43,878 nucleotides of DNA from Clostridia bacterium (GTDB lineage Bacteria; Bacillota; Clostridia; Christensenellales; Aristaeellaceae), in NCBI GenBank assembly GCA_017433405.1, contig JAFRHH010000031.1, positions 1 to 43,878 of the forward strand, given 5' to 3'. Position numbers and translations under genes: made by a program. Shown piece by piece: positions 34,092-42,009 of this stretch. Positions within the stretch are counted from its first letter, which is position 1. Each line of letters begins with the position of its first letter. The notes beneath the pieces are model-generated. The model was not told where the DNA came from. It saw only the letters and a program-made list of their open reading frames with translations, and made no database searches.

Positions 34092-35324
34092 ATGAAGAAA
34101 CTGGTTGCTCTGGTTCTGACGCTGGCGCTGATGCTGACAGCGGTTTCCGCCCTGGCTGATATTGTGATCTGCCAGAACAAGGTGGAAATTACTTCCCAGA
34201 TGGAAGAGTTTGCCAAGGTTTACAAGGAGAAGACCGGCGTGGATGTCAAGGTTATCACCGGCGGCGGGTCTTCCGACTACAACACCGTGCTGAAGGCTGA
34301 AATGCAGTCCGGCCGGGAGCCTGACATCTTCGTGATCGAAGGCCCCAGCAGCTACGAGCTCTGGAAGGACAAGATTGCGGATCAGTCCGGCGCGGAGTGG
34401 ACCAAGTATACCGCCGCCGCCTACATGGTGGACGGCAAGGCGGTGGGCTTCCCGGTGGCCGTGGAAGGCTACGGACTGGCCTACAACAAGAGCATCCTGG
34501 ACAAGGCCGGGATCGATCCGGCGACGCTGACCACCTATGACGCCTATGCCGCCGCGTTTGAGAAGCTGGATTCCATGAAGGCGGAGCTGGGGCTGGACAT
34601 GGTGGTTTCCATGGTGGCCGGCACGACGACGGGCATGACCTGGGTCACCGGTCTGCATAACTTCAACGTTTATCTGACCGTGGGCAACGAGCGCAATGAC
34701 ACCACCTATATCGACCAGGTGCTGCAGGGCAAGGTGGACGAAGAGCGGTTCCATCAGTACTGTCAGTATGTCGCGCTGCTGTTCAAGTACAGCGATCCGG
34801 ACATGCTGCTGAACGGAACCCAAGACAGCCAGCTGGCTGCCTTCGCAAATGGAAAGGCTGCCTTCTATCATCAGGGCAACTGGATGGATCCTTCCCTGGT
34901 CGCCCTGAATCCTGATTTCGAAATTGCCTACGCGCCCCATGCGTTCCTGCATGAAGCGACCGACGGCATCCTGGTGAATCCTCCGTCCTGGTACGTCGTG
35001 AACAAGAACGGCAACGTGGATGAAGCGCTGGCGTATCTGAACTTCCTGGCGACCTCCGACGAGGGCGCGGATTACATGGTGAACAAGGCGGCCATGGTGC
35101 CGGCCTTCACCAATGTGACGCTCGCTCCCGCTACGCCCCTGTCCAAGTCTGTCATGGACTGGAACGCGGCCGGCAAGACCTATGACTGGCAGCAGTACAA
35201 GCTCCCCGACGGTTTCGGCATGGGAACCCTGGGCCCGATCTACGAGCTGCTGGCCTCCGGCGCGGTGGATGTGGATACCTTTGAGACCATGATGAAGGAA
35301 GCGATCGCGGGGATCGCGAAGTAA
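34092..35324 (+). CDS. Sugar ABC importer 3, binding protein
   Basis: Extracellular solute-binding protein, 410 residues, of the MsmE/UgpB-like group. The signal peptide ends AVSALA then DIVI, an AxA site without lipobox Cys. Mature-part landmarks are VKVITGGGSSDYNTVLKAEMQSGREPDIF and AFANGKAAFYHQGNWMDP, the latter being a typical family-1 binding-protein signature. Encoded just upstream of two permeases and a GH13 glucosidase, so an alpha-gluco-oligosaccharide such as isomaltose or isomalto-oligosaccharide is a plausible ligand (inference). Confidence 0.92.
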   Translation: MKKLVALVLTLALMLTAVSALADIVICQNKVEITSQMEEFAKVYKEKTGVDVKVITGGGSSDYNTVLKAEMQSGREPDIFVIEGPSSYELWKDKIADQSGAEWTKYTAAAYMVDGKAVGFPVAVEGYGLAYNKSILDKAGIDPATLTTYDAYAAAFEKLDSMKAELGLDMVVSMVAGTTTGMTWVTGLHNFNVYLTVGNERNDTTYIDQVLQGKVDEERFHQYCQYVALLFKYSDPDMLLNGTQDSQLAAFANGKAAFYHQGNWMDPSLVALNPDFEIAYAPHAFLHEATDGILVNPPSWYVVNKNGNVDEALAYLNFLATSDEGADYMVNKAAMVPAFTNVTLAPATPLSKSVMDWNAAGKTYDWQQYKLPDGFGMGTLGPIYELLASGAVDVDTFETMMKEAIAGIAK

Positions 35325-35343
35325 GGAATCCAGGAACCTTTTC

Positions 35344-35386
35344 GGGGATGGTATTCAGGGTTACCCTCTGGTACCATCCCCTTTTT
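35344..35386 (+). terminator. Terminator-like hairpin after binding protein 3
   Basis: GGGGATGGTA (35344-35353) pairs perfectly with TACCATCCCC (35372-35381), then TTTTT. No new promoter is evident before the permease genes. It probably acts as a partial terminator giving more binding protein than permease. Confidence 0.85.
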
Positions 35387-35438
35387 CGACAGCCGAAAAA
35401 CTGGATGAAGGAGCGGCCGTAACGCTCCGTGGGAGACA

Positions 35439-35483
35439 CATCCGAACAGAATGGCAGACGTGAACTGCCTTTCACAAAGGAGG
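35439..35483 (+). repeat. SD-hairpin repeat before importer 3 permease
   Basis: CATCCGAACAG, then AATGGCAGACGTGAACTGCC and TTTCACAAAGGAGG. The GGCAG/CTGCC stem and loop ACGTGAA are kept. AAAGGAGG is the ribosome site, 5 bases before ATG. This copy lies 11.5 kb away from the last pur copy, so the family is not limited to nucleotide genes. Confidence 0.88.
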
Positions 35484-35488
35484 ATTTC

Positions 35489-36388
35489 ATGACCAGCAAG
35501 CAAAAGAGGAAGCTGACGGAATTTCTGTTCCTTCTGCCGACTCTGATCGCCTTCCTGATGGTGATCATCATTCCGTTTATTCTGGGTATCTACTATTCCT
35601 TTACCAACTGGCAGGGAACCGGCGCGGTGACGGAATCCGTCGGCTTTGCCAATTACGCGGCCATCTTTAAGGAGCCGGGCTTCCTGCATTCCTTCCTGGT
35701 CACCCTGCTGTTTACCGTCCTGAATATTATCACGGTAAACGTGGTGGCCTTTATCATCTCCCTGCTGGTGACCAGCGAAATTCGGGGAAGGAATATTTAC
35801 CGGGCGGGCTTCTTTGTCCCGAATCTGATCGGCGGTATTGTTCTGGGCCTGGTATGGCAGTTTATTTTCTCGAACATTCTGCCCTCCATCGGTCAGTCGC
35901 TGGGGCTGCCGACCCTGAGCAAATCCCTGATCTCCAATAAGGATACGGTGATGTTCACCATGGTGACGGTGAACACCTGGCAGTATGCCGGCTATATCAT
36001 GCTGATCTACGTAGCGGCGATCCAGGGAATTTCGAAATCGGTCCTCGAGGCGGCGGAGGTGGACGGAGCCAAATACTGGACCCGGATCACCCGGATTCAG
36101 ATTCCGCTGATGGCGAACGCCTTTACCATCTCCCTGTTTCTGACGCTGACCAACTCCTTTAAGATGTACGATGTGAACGTAGCCCTGACCAACGGCGGTC
36201 CGGTATCCGTGTTTATGGGGAAACCGGTTCAGGCCTCCGAGCTGCTGGCGCTGAACATCTATAACACGGCGTTTAAGTATAACAATATGGCCCAGGGTCA
36301 GGCGAAGGCCGTGATTTTCTTCATCGTCCTGACGATCTTCTCCGTGATTCAGGTTTCCTGGAACAAGAGCAAGGAGGTGGAGGCATAA
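35489..36388 (+). CDS. Sugar ABC importer 3, permease (MsmF/UgpA type)
   Basis: Channel subunit, 299 residues. The first membrane helix begins near residue 9 (LTEFLFLLPTLIAFLMVIIIPF). The EAA loop is LEAAEVDGAKYWTRITRIQIP. ATG 35489 is chosen because AAAGGAGG lies directly upstream. An in-frame ATG at 35429 would add 20 residues translated from the dispersed repeat and has no ribosome site. Overlaps the next gene by 1 base (TAATG). Confidence 0.94.
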   Translation: MTSKQKRKLTEFLFLLPTLIAFLMVIIIPFILGIYYSFTNWQGTGAVTESVGFANYAAIFKEPGFLHSFLVTLLFTVLNIITVNVVAFIISLLVTSEIRGRNIYRAGFFVPNLIGGIVLGLVWQFIFSNILPSIGQSLGLPTLSKSLISNKDTVMFTMVTVNTWQYAGYIMLIYVAAIQGISKSVLEAAEVDGAKYWTRITRIQIPLMANAFTISLFLTLTNSFKMYDVNVALTNGGPVSVFMGKPVQASELLALNIYNTAFKYNNMAQGQAKAVIFFIVLTIFSVIQVSWNKSKEVEA

Positions 36389-37287
36389 TGGCGAAGCAGG
36401 CAGCCGCTCCCGTTGAGCGAATGGCAGGCTCCAGGCCGCACAAAGGCCGGCAGATTGCGCTTGAAATCGTAACCCTTCTTCTCTTTATTCTCTTCATGAT
36501 GCCCTTTATCATCGTGGTGTTCAACTCCATGAGAACCAACGCGGACATTATCAATCAGCCCGTGGGGGTTCCGACGGATCTGGGCCAGATCGGGCGGAAT
36601 ATTGGGGAAATCTGGAACAATCCGAACTTCAATTTCCTGTCCGCGCTGCGGGATTCCGTGATTATTACAGTGGTTTCCCTTGCGGTGATTTCTGTTTTCT
36701 CCTCAATGGCGGCCTGGGTGCTCGTGCGGAATAAAACCAAATGGTCCACCTTTCTGTTCATGAGCTATGTGGCGGCGATGGTGATTCCCTTCCAGGTGGT
36801 GATGTTCCCGCTGCTGACCTGGTTCAAGACGGTGGGGGATTTTCTGGGAATACCGATGCTTCGCTCCTATCAGGGCATGATTTTCGCCTACCTGGGCTTT
36901 GGCGAGGCCATGTCGATCTTTATCTTCCACGGCTTCATCAAGGGCGTTCCGCTGGAGCTGGAGGAAGCGGCGGATATCGACGGCTGCTCCCGGGCGGGCA
37001 CCTTCTTCCGCATTGTGCTGCCGCTGCTGCAGCCGGTGTTCGTGACGGTGCTGGTGCTGAACGGCCTGTGGATCTGGAATGACTATCTGCTGCCCCTGCT
37101 GGTGCTGGGCTCCAGCGGCAACATCCGGACCATTCCGCTGGCGGTGCAGGGCTTCAACGGCGCCTACGTCAAGCAGTGGCATCTGATCATGACCTCGACG
37201 CTGCTGGCGATGCTGCCCATCGTGATTCTGTACCTCTTTGCCCAGAAATACATCGTCAAGGGCATGGTGGACGGCTCGATCAAATAA
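36388..37287 (+). CDS. Sugar ABC importer 3, permease (MsmG/UgpE type)
   Basis: Second channel subunit, 299 residues. A cytoplasmic start of about 28 residues is followed by six membrane segments, and the EAA loop reads EEAADIDGCSRAGTFFRIVLP. It ends FAQKYIVKGMVDGSIK, the typical end of MalG/MsmG permeases. The ribosome site AAGGAGGTGG lies within the end of the previous gene. The GH13 gene follows after 14 bases. Confidence 0.94.
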   Translation: MAKQAAAPVERMAGSRPHKGRQIALEIVTLLLFILFMMPFIIVVFNSMRTNADIINQPVGVPTDLGQIGRNIGEIWNNPNFNFLSALRDSVIITVVSLAVISVFSSMAAWVLVRNKTKWSTFLFMSYVAAMVIPFQVVMFPLLTWFKTVGDFLGIPMLRSYQGMIFAYLGFGEAMSIFIFHGFIKGVPLELEEAADIDGCSRAGTFFRIVLPLLQPVFVTVLVLNGLWIWNDYLLPLLVLGSSGNIRTIPLAVQGFNGAYVKQWHLIMTSTLLAMLPIVILYLFAQKYIVKGMVDGSIK

Positions 37288-37301
37288 AGAGGGAAAGCGA
37301 C

Positions 37302-38978
37302 ATGAACAATGAAAAAAAGGCCTGGTGGAAGGAAGCGGTCGTCTATCAGATTTATCCGCGGAGCTTCGCGGACGCCAATGGCGACGGAATCGGGGATCTG
37401 AAAGGGATTACGGAACATCTGGACTACCTGAAGGAGCTGGGGGTGGACGTGATCTGGGTTTCCCCGATCTACGCCTCTCCCAATCATGATAACGGCTACG
37501 ATATTTCGGATTACCGGGCGATCATGAAGGAATTCGGAACCATGGAGGACTTTGATCGCATGCTGGAGGCGATTCATGCCAGAGGGATGAAGCTGGTCAT
37601 GGATCTGGTGGCGAATCATTCCTCCGATGAGCATGCCTGGTTCGTGGAGAGCCGAAAGGGAAAGGATAATCCGTACCGGGATTACTATATCTGGCGGGAC
37701 GGAAAGGAAAACGGTCCCCCGAACAACTGGGGCTCCTGCTTCTCCGGCTCCGCCTGGGAATGGGATGAAGCCAGCGGGCAGTATTATCTGCACCTGTTCA
37801 CGAAGGAGCAGCCGGATCTGAACTGGGCGAACCCGAAGGTCCGGGAGGGTGTATACGAGATGATGCGCTGGTGGTGCGACAAGGGCGTGGATGGCTGGCG
37901 TATGGACGTGATCGGCATGATCGGCAAGGAGAACTTCGATGACGGCCCAATGTCCCCGGGGGCCCTTTACGGCAGCTTTGAGCCCTCCTGCCAGCATACC
38001 GCGACGACCCACCGCTACCTGCGGGAAATGCGCCGGGAGGTGCTGGACCGGTACGATCTTCTGACGGTGGGCGAGGCCGGCGGAACGGTGGACAGCGCCG
38101 TGACCTACGCCAATGAGGACGGTTCGGAGCTGGACATGATCTTCTCCTTCGAGCATAACGATGGGCTGAACGACGGAACCCCGCTGGGAAAATGGAGCGA
38201 TCACGGCGCGCCGCTGAAGGATGTGCGGGCGGCGTTCAACCGCTGGCAGACGAGCCTTCAGGGAAAGGCCTGGAACACGGTCTATCTGGGTAATCACGAT
38301 CAGCCCCGCCAGGTGAGCCGCTATGGGAACGACAGCGAGCTTTTCCGGGCGGTCAGCGCGAAGATGCTGGCCACGATGATTCACATGATGCGCGGCACCC
38401 CGTATGTGTATCAGGGCGAGGAGCTGGGAATGACCAACGCTTACTTTACCCGCCTGGATCAGTATCAGGATGTGGAAGTGCATAATGCCTGGAAGCAGTG
38501 GGTGGAATCGGGCCTGGTGGATGGGCAGGATATGCTGCGATATTTCGCTCGGATCGCCCGGGATAACGCCAGGACGCCGATGCAGTGGAACCGCTCCGTG
38601 AACGCGGGCTTCACGACCGGAACGCCCTGGCTGCCGGTGACGGGCAACTATCCCATGATCAACGCGGAGGATCAGGTCAGGGATCCCGACAGCGTCTATC
38701 ACTATTACCGAAAGCTGATCGGCCTGAGGCACCGGCATCCAATCATCGTATACGGGGAATTTATCCCGATGCTGGAGGACCACCCGGAGGTCTACGCCTA
38801 TGCCCGCGTGCTGGACGGAGAACGGCTGACGGTGCTGCTGAACTGGACGGATCATACGGTGGAAAGTCCGCTGGAGACGGAAGGGCTGGGAGAGGAACTG
38901 ATTTCCAATTATCCGACGCATCAGCCCGGAAAGCTTCAGCCTTATGAGGCCAGGGTGTTTCTTCGGCAGGAACGATGA
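37302..38978 (+). CDS. GH13 alpha-glucosidase, oligo-1,6-glucosidase-like
   Basis: Hydrolyses non-reducing alpha-glucosides, probably in the cytoplasm since no signal peptide is present. The product has 558 residues, the same size as Bacillus oligo-1,6-glucosidase. The catalytic set is complete: Asp202 (GWRMDV), Glu258 (TVGEAGG) and Asp333 (LGNHDQPR). The residue after the nucleophile is Val, which in GH13_31 enzymes goes with alpha-1,6 (isomaltose) rather than maltose preference; maltases have Thr there. N-terminal WWKEAVVYQIYPRSFADANGDGIGDLKGI is typical. A ribosome site GAGGGAAAGCGAC precedes ATG 37302. Last gene of importer operon 3. Confidence 0.94.
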   Translation: MNNEKKAWWKEAVVYQIYPRSFADANGDGIGDLKGITEHLDYLKELGVDVIWVSPIYASPNHDNGYDISDYRAIMKEFGTMEDFDRMLEAIHARGMKLVMDLVANHSSDEHAWFVESRKGKDNPYRDYYIWRDGKENGPPNNWGSCFSGSAWEWDEASGQYYLHLFTKEQPDLNWANPKVREGVYEMMRWWCDKGVDGWRMDVIGMIGKENFDDGPMSPGALYGSFEPSCQHTATTHRYLREMRREVLDRYDLLTVGEAGGTVDSAVTYANEDGSELDMIFSFEHNDGLNDGTPLGKWSDHGAPLKDVRAAFNRWQTSLQGKAWNTVYLGNHDQPRQVSRYGNDSELFRAVSAKMLATMIHMMRGTPYVYQGEELGMTNAYFTRLDQYQDVEVHNAWKQWVESGLVDGQDMLRYFARIARDNARTPMQWNRSVNAGFTTGTPWLPVTGNYPMINAEDQVRDPDSVYHYYRKLIGLRHRHPIIVYGEFIPMLEDHPEVYAYARVLDGERLTVLLNWTDHTVESPLETEGLGEELISNYPTHQPGKLQPYEARVFLRQER

Positions 38979-38986
38979 GTTCAAAA

Positions 38987-39020
38987 GGAGCTGTGAATAA
39001 AGCCACAGCTCCTTTTTTTT
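38987..39020 (+). terminator. Terminator of importer operon 3
   Basis: GGAGCTGTG (38987-38995) pairs perfectly with CACAGCTCC (39004-39012), with flanking A- and T-runs. Confidence 0.92.
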
Positions 39021-39071
39021 ACGGAGGGGACGACAGTTTCGGTTTGTTCCATGGAAACAGCCTTTTTTCCA

Positions 39072-39100
39072 TTGCGTGAGCAGAATCTTTCTGGTATATT
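39072..39100 (+). promoter_or_regulatory. Promoter of the sugar-acid operon
   Basis: TTGCGT (39072-39077), 17-base spacer, TATATT (39095-39100). It lies 46 bases before the start codon of the dehydratase gene. Confidence 0.65.
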
Positions 39101-39145
39101 GCTTGTAATAGGTCAATTGAATAAAAATCCAGGGAGGAAAACGGC

Positions 39146-40501
39146 ATGGATGGAATGATTTCGGAAAAGGTGAACCGCTGCTCCGCGCCCAGCGAGCTGA
39201 AAATAACGGATATCCGCTTTGCGGATATTGTGGATGCCCCGATGCACTGCACGCTGATGAAAATCTATACAAATCAGGGAATTGTCGGGCTCAGCGAGGT
39301 GCGGGACGGAGGGAACCGGGTCTTCGCGGAGCTGCTGAAGAGCCGCCTGCTGGGGGAAAATCCCTGCAATGTGGAGAAGCTGTTCCGGCGCGTGAAGCAG
39401 TTCGGCGGCCCGGCGAGGCAGGGCGGCGGCGTCTGCGGGGTGGAGGTGGCCCTGTGGGATCTCGCCGGCAAGGCGTACGGCGTCCCGGTTTATCAGATGC
39501 TGGGCGGAAAATACCGGGATCGGATCCGCTGCTACTGCGATACCGATGTGGAGGGAAAGCACACCGGGACGGACATGGGAAAAGCGCTGAAGGCCCGGAT
39601 GGAAAAGGGCTTTACCTTCGCGAAGATGGATCTGGGGCTGGGGGAGCTGTTCGGCGAGCCCGGGACCCTGAACGCGCCGCTGGGGCTGATTGAGGAAATC
39701 CGGGAGGCCCACCGCCGCGCGGCGGAGGCGAAGACAAAGGAGGAAAAGCGCTTCTGGCGCAACCGGGCCTATGACTGGGAGAATATCCCGCATCCCTTTA
39801 CCGGGATTCATCTGACGGAAAAGGGGTTCGACCAGCTGGAGCAGTATGTAAAGGATGTCCGGGACGTGATCGGATATGAGATTCCGCTGGCGATCGACCA
39901 CTTCGGCCACATCGGGGTCGAGGACTGCATTAAGCTCTGCCGCCGGCTGGAGAAATATAATATCGCCTGGGCGGAGGATATGATCCCCTGGCAGTATACG
40001 GATCAGTATGTCCGCCTGTCGTCAAGCACAACGGTGCCGATCTGTACCGGCGAGGATATCTATCTGGCGGAAGGCTTTGAGCCGCTGCTGCAGGCCAGGG
40101 GCGTCAGCGTGATTCATCCGGATATCCTCTCCAGCGGCGGCATTCTGGAAAACAAGAAGATCGGTGATCTGGCGGCCCGCTATGGCGTGGCGATGGCGGT
40201 GCATATGGCGGAAACGCCCGTCAGCGCGCTGGCCTGCGTCCACTCCGTCGCGGCGACGGAGAATTTCTACGTGCTGGAGAATCACTCCGTGGATGTGCCC
40301 TGGTGGGATGATCTGGTGATCGGAACGGACAGGCCGCTGGTGAAAAACGGCTTTATCGACGTGCCGGACGCGCCAGGCCTGGGCGTGGAGGATTATAACG
40401 ACGAGGTGATCCGGGAGCATCTGCATCCGGATTATCCGGAAATCTGGGCGGAAACCAGCCGCTGGGACGATGTTTATTCTCATGACAGAACATGGAGCTG
40501 A
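39146..40501 (+). CDS. Enolase-superfamily sugar-acid dehydratase-like protein
   Basis: Mandelate racemase/muconate lactonising enzyme fold, 451 residues. Superfamily residues are visible: Lys160 in KMD, metal ligands Asp251 (DHFGH), Glu277 (AEDMIPW) and Glu303 (GEDIY), and His353 (HMAETP). This metal set with a C-terminal His recalls the mannonate/galactonate dehydratase subgroups. The insertion around residues 165-230 (GELFGEPGTLNAPLGLIEEI ... NIPHPFTGIHLTEKG) is long. The substrate is not determined. ATG 39146 follows AGGGAGGAAAACGGC. It heads an operon with a tandem SDR and an RraA-like protein, which fits sugar-acid breakdown. Confidence 0.88.
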   Translation: MDGMISEKVNRCSAPSELKITDIRFADIVDAPMHCTLMKIYTNQGIVGLSEVRDGGNRVFAELLKSRLLGENPCNVEKLFRRVKQFGGPARQGGGVCGVEVALWDLAGKAYGVPVYQMLGGKYRDRIRCYCDTDVEGKHTGTDMGKALKARMEKGFTFAKMDLGLGELFGEPGTLNAPLGLIEEIREAHRRAAEAKTKEEKRFWRNRAYDWENIPHPFTGIHLTEKGFDQLEQYVKDVRDVIGYEIPLAIDHFGHIGVEDCIKLCRRLEKYNIAWAEDMIPWQYTDQYVRLSSSTTVPICTGEDIYLAEGFEPLLQARGVSVIHPDILSSGGILENKKIGDLAARYGVAMAVHMAETPVSALACVHSVAATENFYVLENHSVDVPWWDDLVIGTDRPLVKNGFIDVPDAPGLGVEDYNDEVIREHLHPDYPEIWAETSRWDDVYSHDRTWS

Positions 40502-40506
40502 GGGCG

Positions 40507-41997
40507 ATGAAAAGGGTCGTAATCACGGATCTGCGGACCGTGGAGATGAGGGAAGCCCGGCAGGACCTGGCGCAAAGGGGCTGTGAGGTGCTGACTGTTC
40601 CGCCGGAGATCCGCCTCTGGGAGGAGGAGCCGCTGCGGCGTTTTGCGGAGACCTGCGGGGAACTGGACGGCGTGATTCATCCGGCGCCGCCGCTGTTCCG
40701 GTGCCCCCTGGAGGCGGCGCGGGAGGATGAGTTTGCCGCGGCCCGGGATGAGGGGGCGCTTGCGGCCTGGTGCGTGACGAAGGCTTTCGGGGACAGGCTC
40801 CGGAAGCAGGGTCGGGGCAGCCTGATTTATGTCAACAGCGTGCACGCGGAAAAGCCGGTGGGCGAGGGCTTTCTGTTCAGCGCCGGCTGCGGCGCGGTTC
40901 AGATGCTCAGCCGGGAGGTCAGCCAGGATTATGGGCCCCATGGGGTAAACAGCTTCTTTATCCAGCGGGGCCCCGGCCGGGAGGATCCGGACGGCCAGAG
41001 CGATGTCAGCCATTTCTATTACGGGGCGGATCTGCGCTATCCGCTGCGGAGATTCCCGGACCCTGGAAACCTGAATGGGCTCCTGGCCTTCCTGCTGACG
41101 CCGGAGGCGGGCATCCTCTCCGGGAGCGATCTGCGGGCGGATGGCGGTATGACGCTGTATTACGGCGAGCGGGCGGAGGAACCCGCTCCCGCCGTGGAGC
41201 TGAAGAGAATCCCCTGGAGCCCGGAGGCAAAGGACCCGGAGGGCGAGGATCGCGTGGCGGTGGTGACCGGCAGCGGCAAGGGGGTCGGAGCCGGTATCGT
41301 GAGGGTGCTGGCAAAGGCGGGAATCCGCTGCGTGATCAACTGCAATTCCAACCGCGCCCTGGCGGAGAAGACTCTGGCGGAAATCCGGGAGATGGGCGGG
41401 GAAGCCTTGATCGCGCAGGCGGACGTGAGCGATCCCGCCCAGTGCGAGGCGCTGGTTCGGGCGGCGGTGGAGCGGTATGGCCGGCTGGATATTCTGGTGA
41501 ACAACGCGGCGATGCAGTATAACCGCTTTGTGGATCAGTATGACGCGCCGCTCCTCCGCTCCCTGTGGGACGTGAACGTGGGCGGCTACTGGCGCATGAT
41601 CAAATATGCCCTGCCCGCTCTTCGGAAAAGTCCCCGCGGGAGGATCGTGAATATTGGAAGCGTCCATGGGAAAAGGCCGACCTGCTTTGACGCGGGCTAC
41701 GCGATGACCAAGGGCGCCGTCCGGATGCTGACCCGGGAGGCGGCCCTGGAGCTGCACGCGGACGGAATTCAGGTGAACAGCGTCACCCTCGGGGGCTGCT
41801 GGATCGAGTTTAAAACCGGGACGCCGCCCTTCCCGAACCGCCGCCCGCCGGAGGTCAGCAATCCGTCGATGCGGATCGGCCGGGGCCTGGTTCAGCCGGA
41901 GGAGGTCGGCGAGCTGGTTCGGTGGCTGGTGACGGAGGCGCCGGAGGCGATGACCGGCGACGCCGTCCGGATTGACTGCGGCCAGATGCTTTGGTAG
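40507..41997 (+). CDS. Tandem SDR protein, N-terminal half degenerate
   Basis: Two short-chain dehydrogenase domains in one 496-residue chain. The C-terminal half (about 245-496) is complete: TGSGKGVGAG (254-263), NNAA, Ser385, Tyr398 and Lys402. The N-terminal half (about 1-230) keeps the SDR layout and the final ADGGM motif. It lacks the Gly-rich cofactor loop, has Phe124 and Cys128 where Tyr and Lys should be, and so is very likely inactive. ATG 40507 is chosen because GGAG lies 8 bases upstream; ATG 40492 overlaps the previous gene. An oxidoreductase for the product or substrate of the neighbouring dehydratase is the simplest role (inference). Confidence 0.87.
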   Translation: MKRVVITDLRTVEMREARQDLAQRGCEVLTVPPEIRLWEEEPLRRFAETCGELDGVIHPAPPLFRCPLEAAREDEFAAARDEGALAAWCVTKAFGDRLRKQGRGSLIYVNSVHAEKPVGEGFLFSAGCGAVQMLSREVSQDYGPHGVNSFFIQRGPGREDPDGQSDVSHFYYGADLRYPLRRFPDPGNLNGLLAFLLTPEAGILSGSDLRADGGMTLYYGERAEEPAPAVELKRIPWSPEAKDPEGEDRVAVVTGSGKGVGAGIVRVLAKAGIRCVINCNSNRALAEKTLAEIREMGGEALIAQADVSDPAQCEALVRAAVERYGRLDILVNNAAMQYNRFVDQYDAPLLRSLWDVNVGGYWRMIKYALPALRKSPRGRIVNIGSVHGKRPTCFDAGYAMTKGAVRMLTREAALELHADGIQVNSVTLGGCWIEFKTGTPPFPNRRPPEVSNPSMRIGRGLVQPEEVGELVRWLVTEAPEAMTGDAVRIDCGQMLW

Positions 41998-42009
41998 GAG
42001 GAAAAAATC

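Noticed and set aside
35429-35488. N-terminal extension of the importer 3 permease (MGDTSEQNGRRELPF...)
   Set aside because: The extension is simply the translated repeat. AAAGGAGG sits right before ATG 35489 and there is no ribosome site at 35429.
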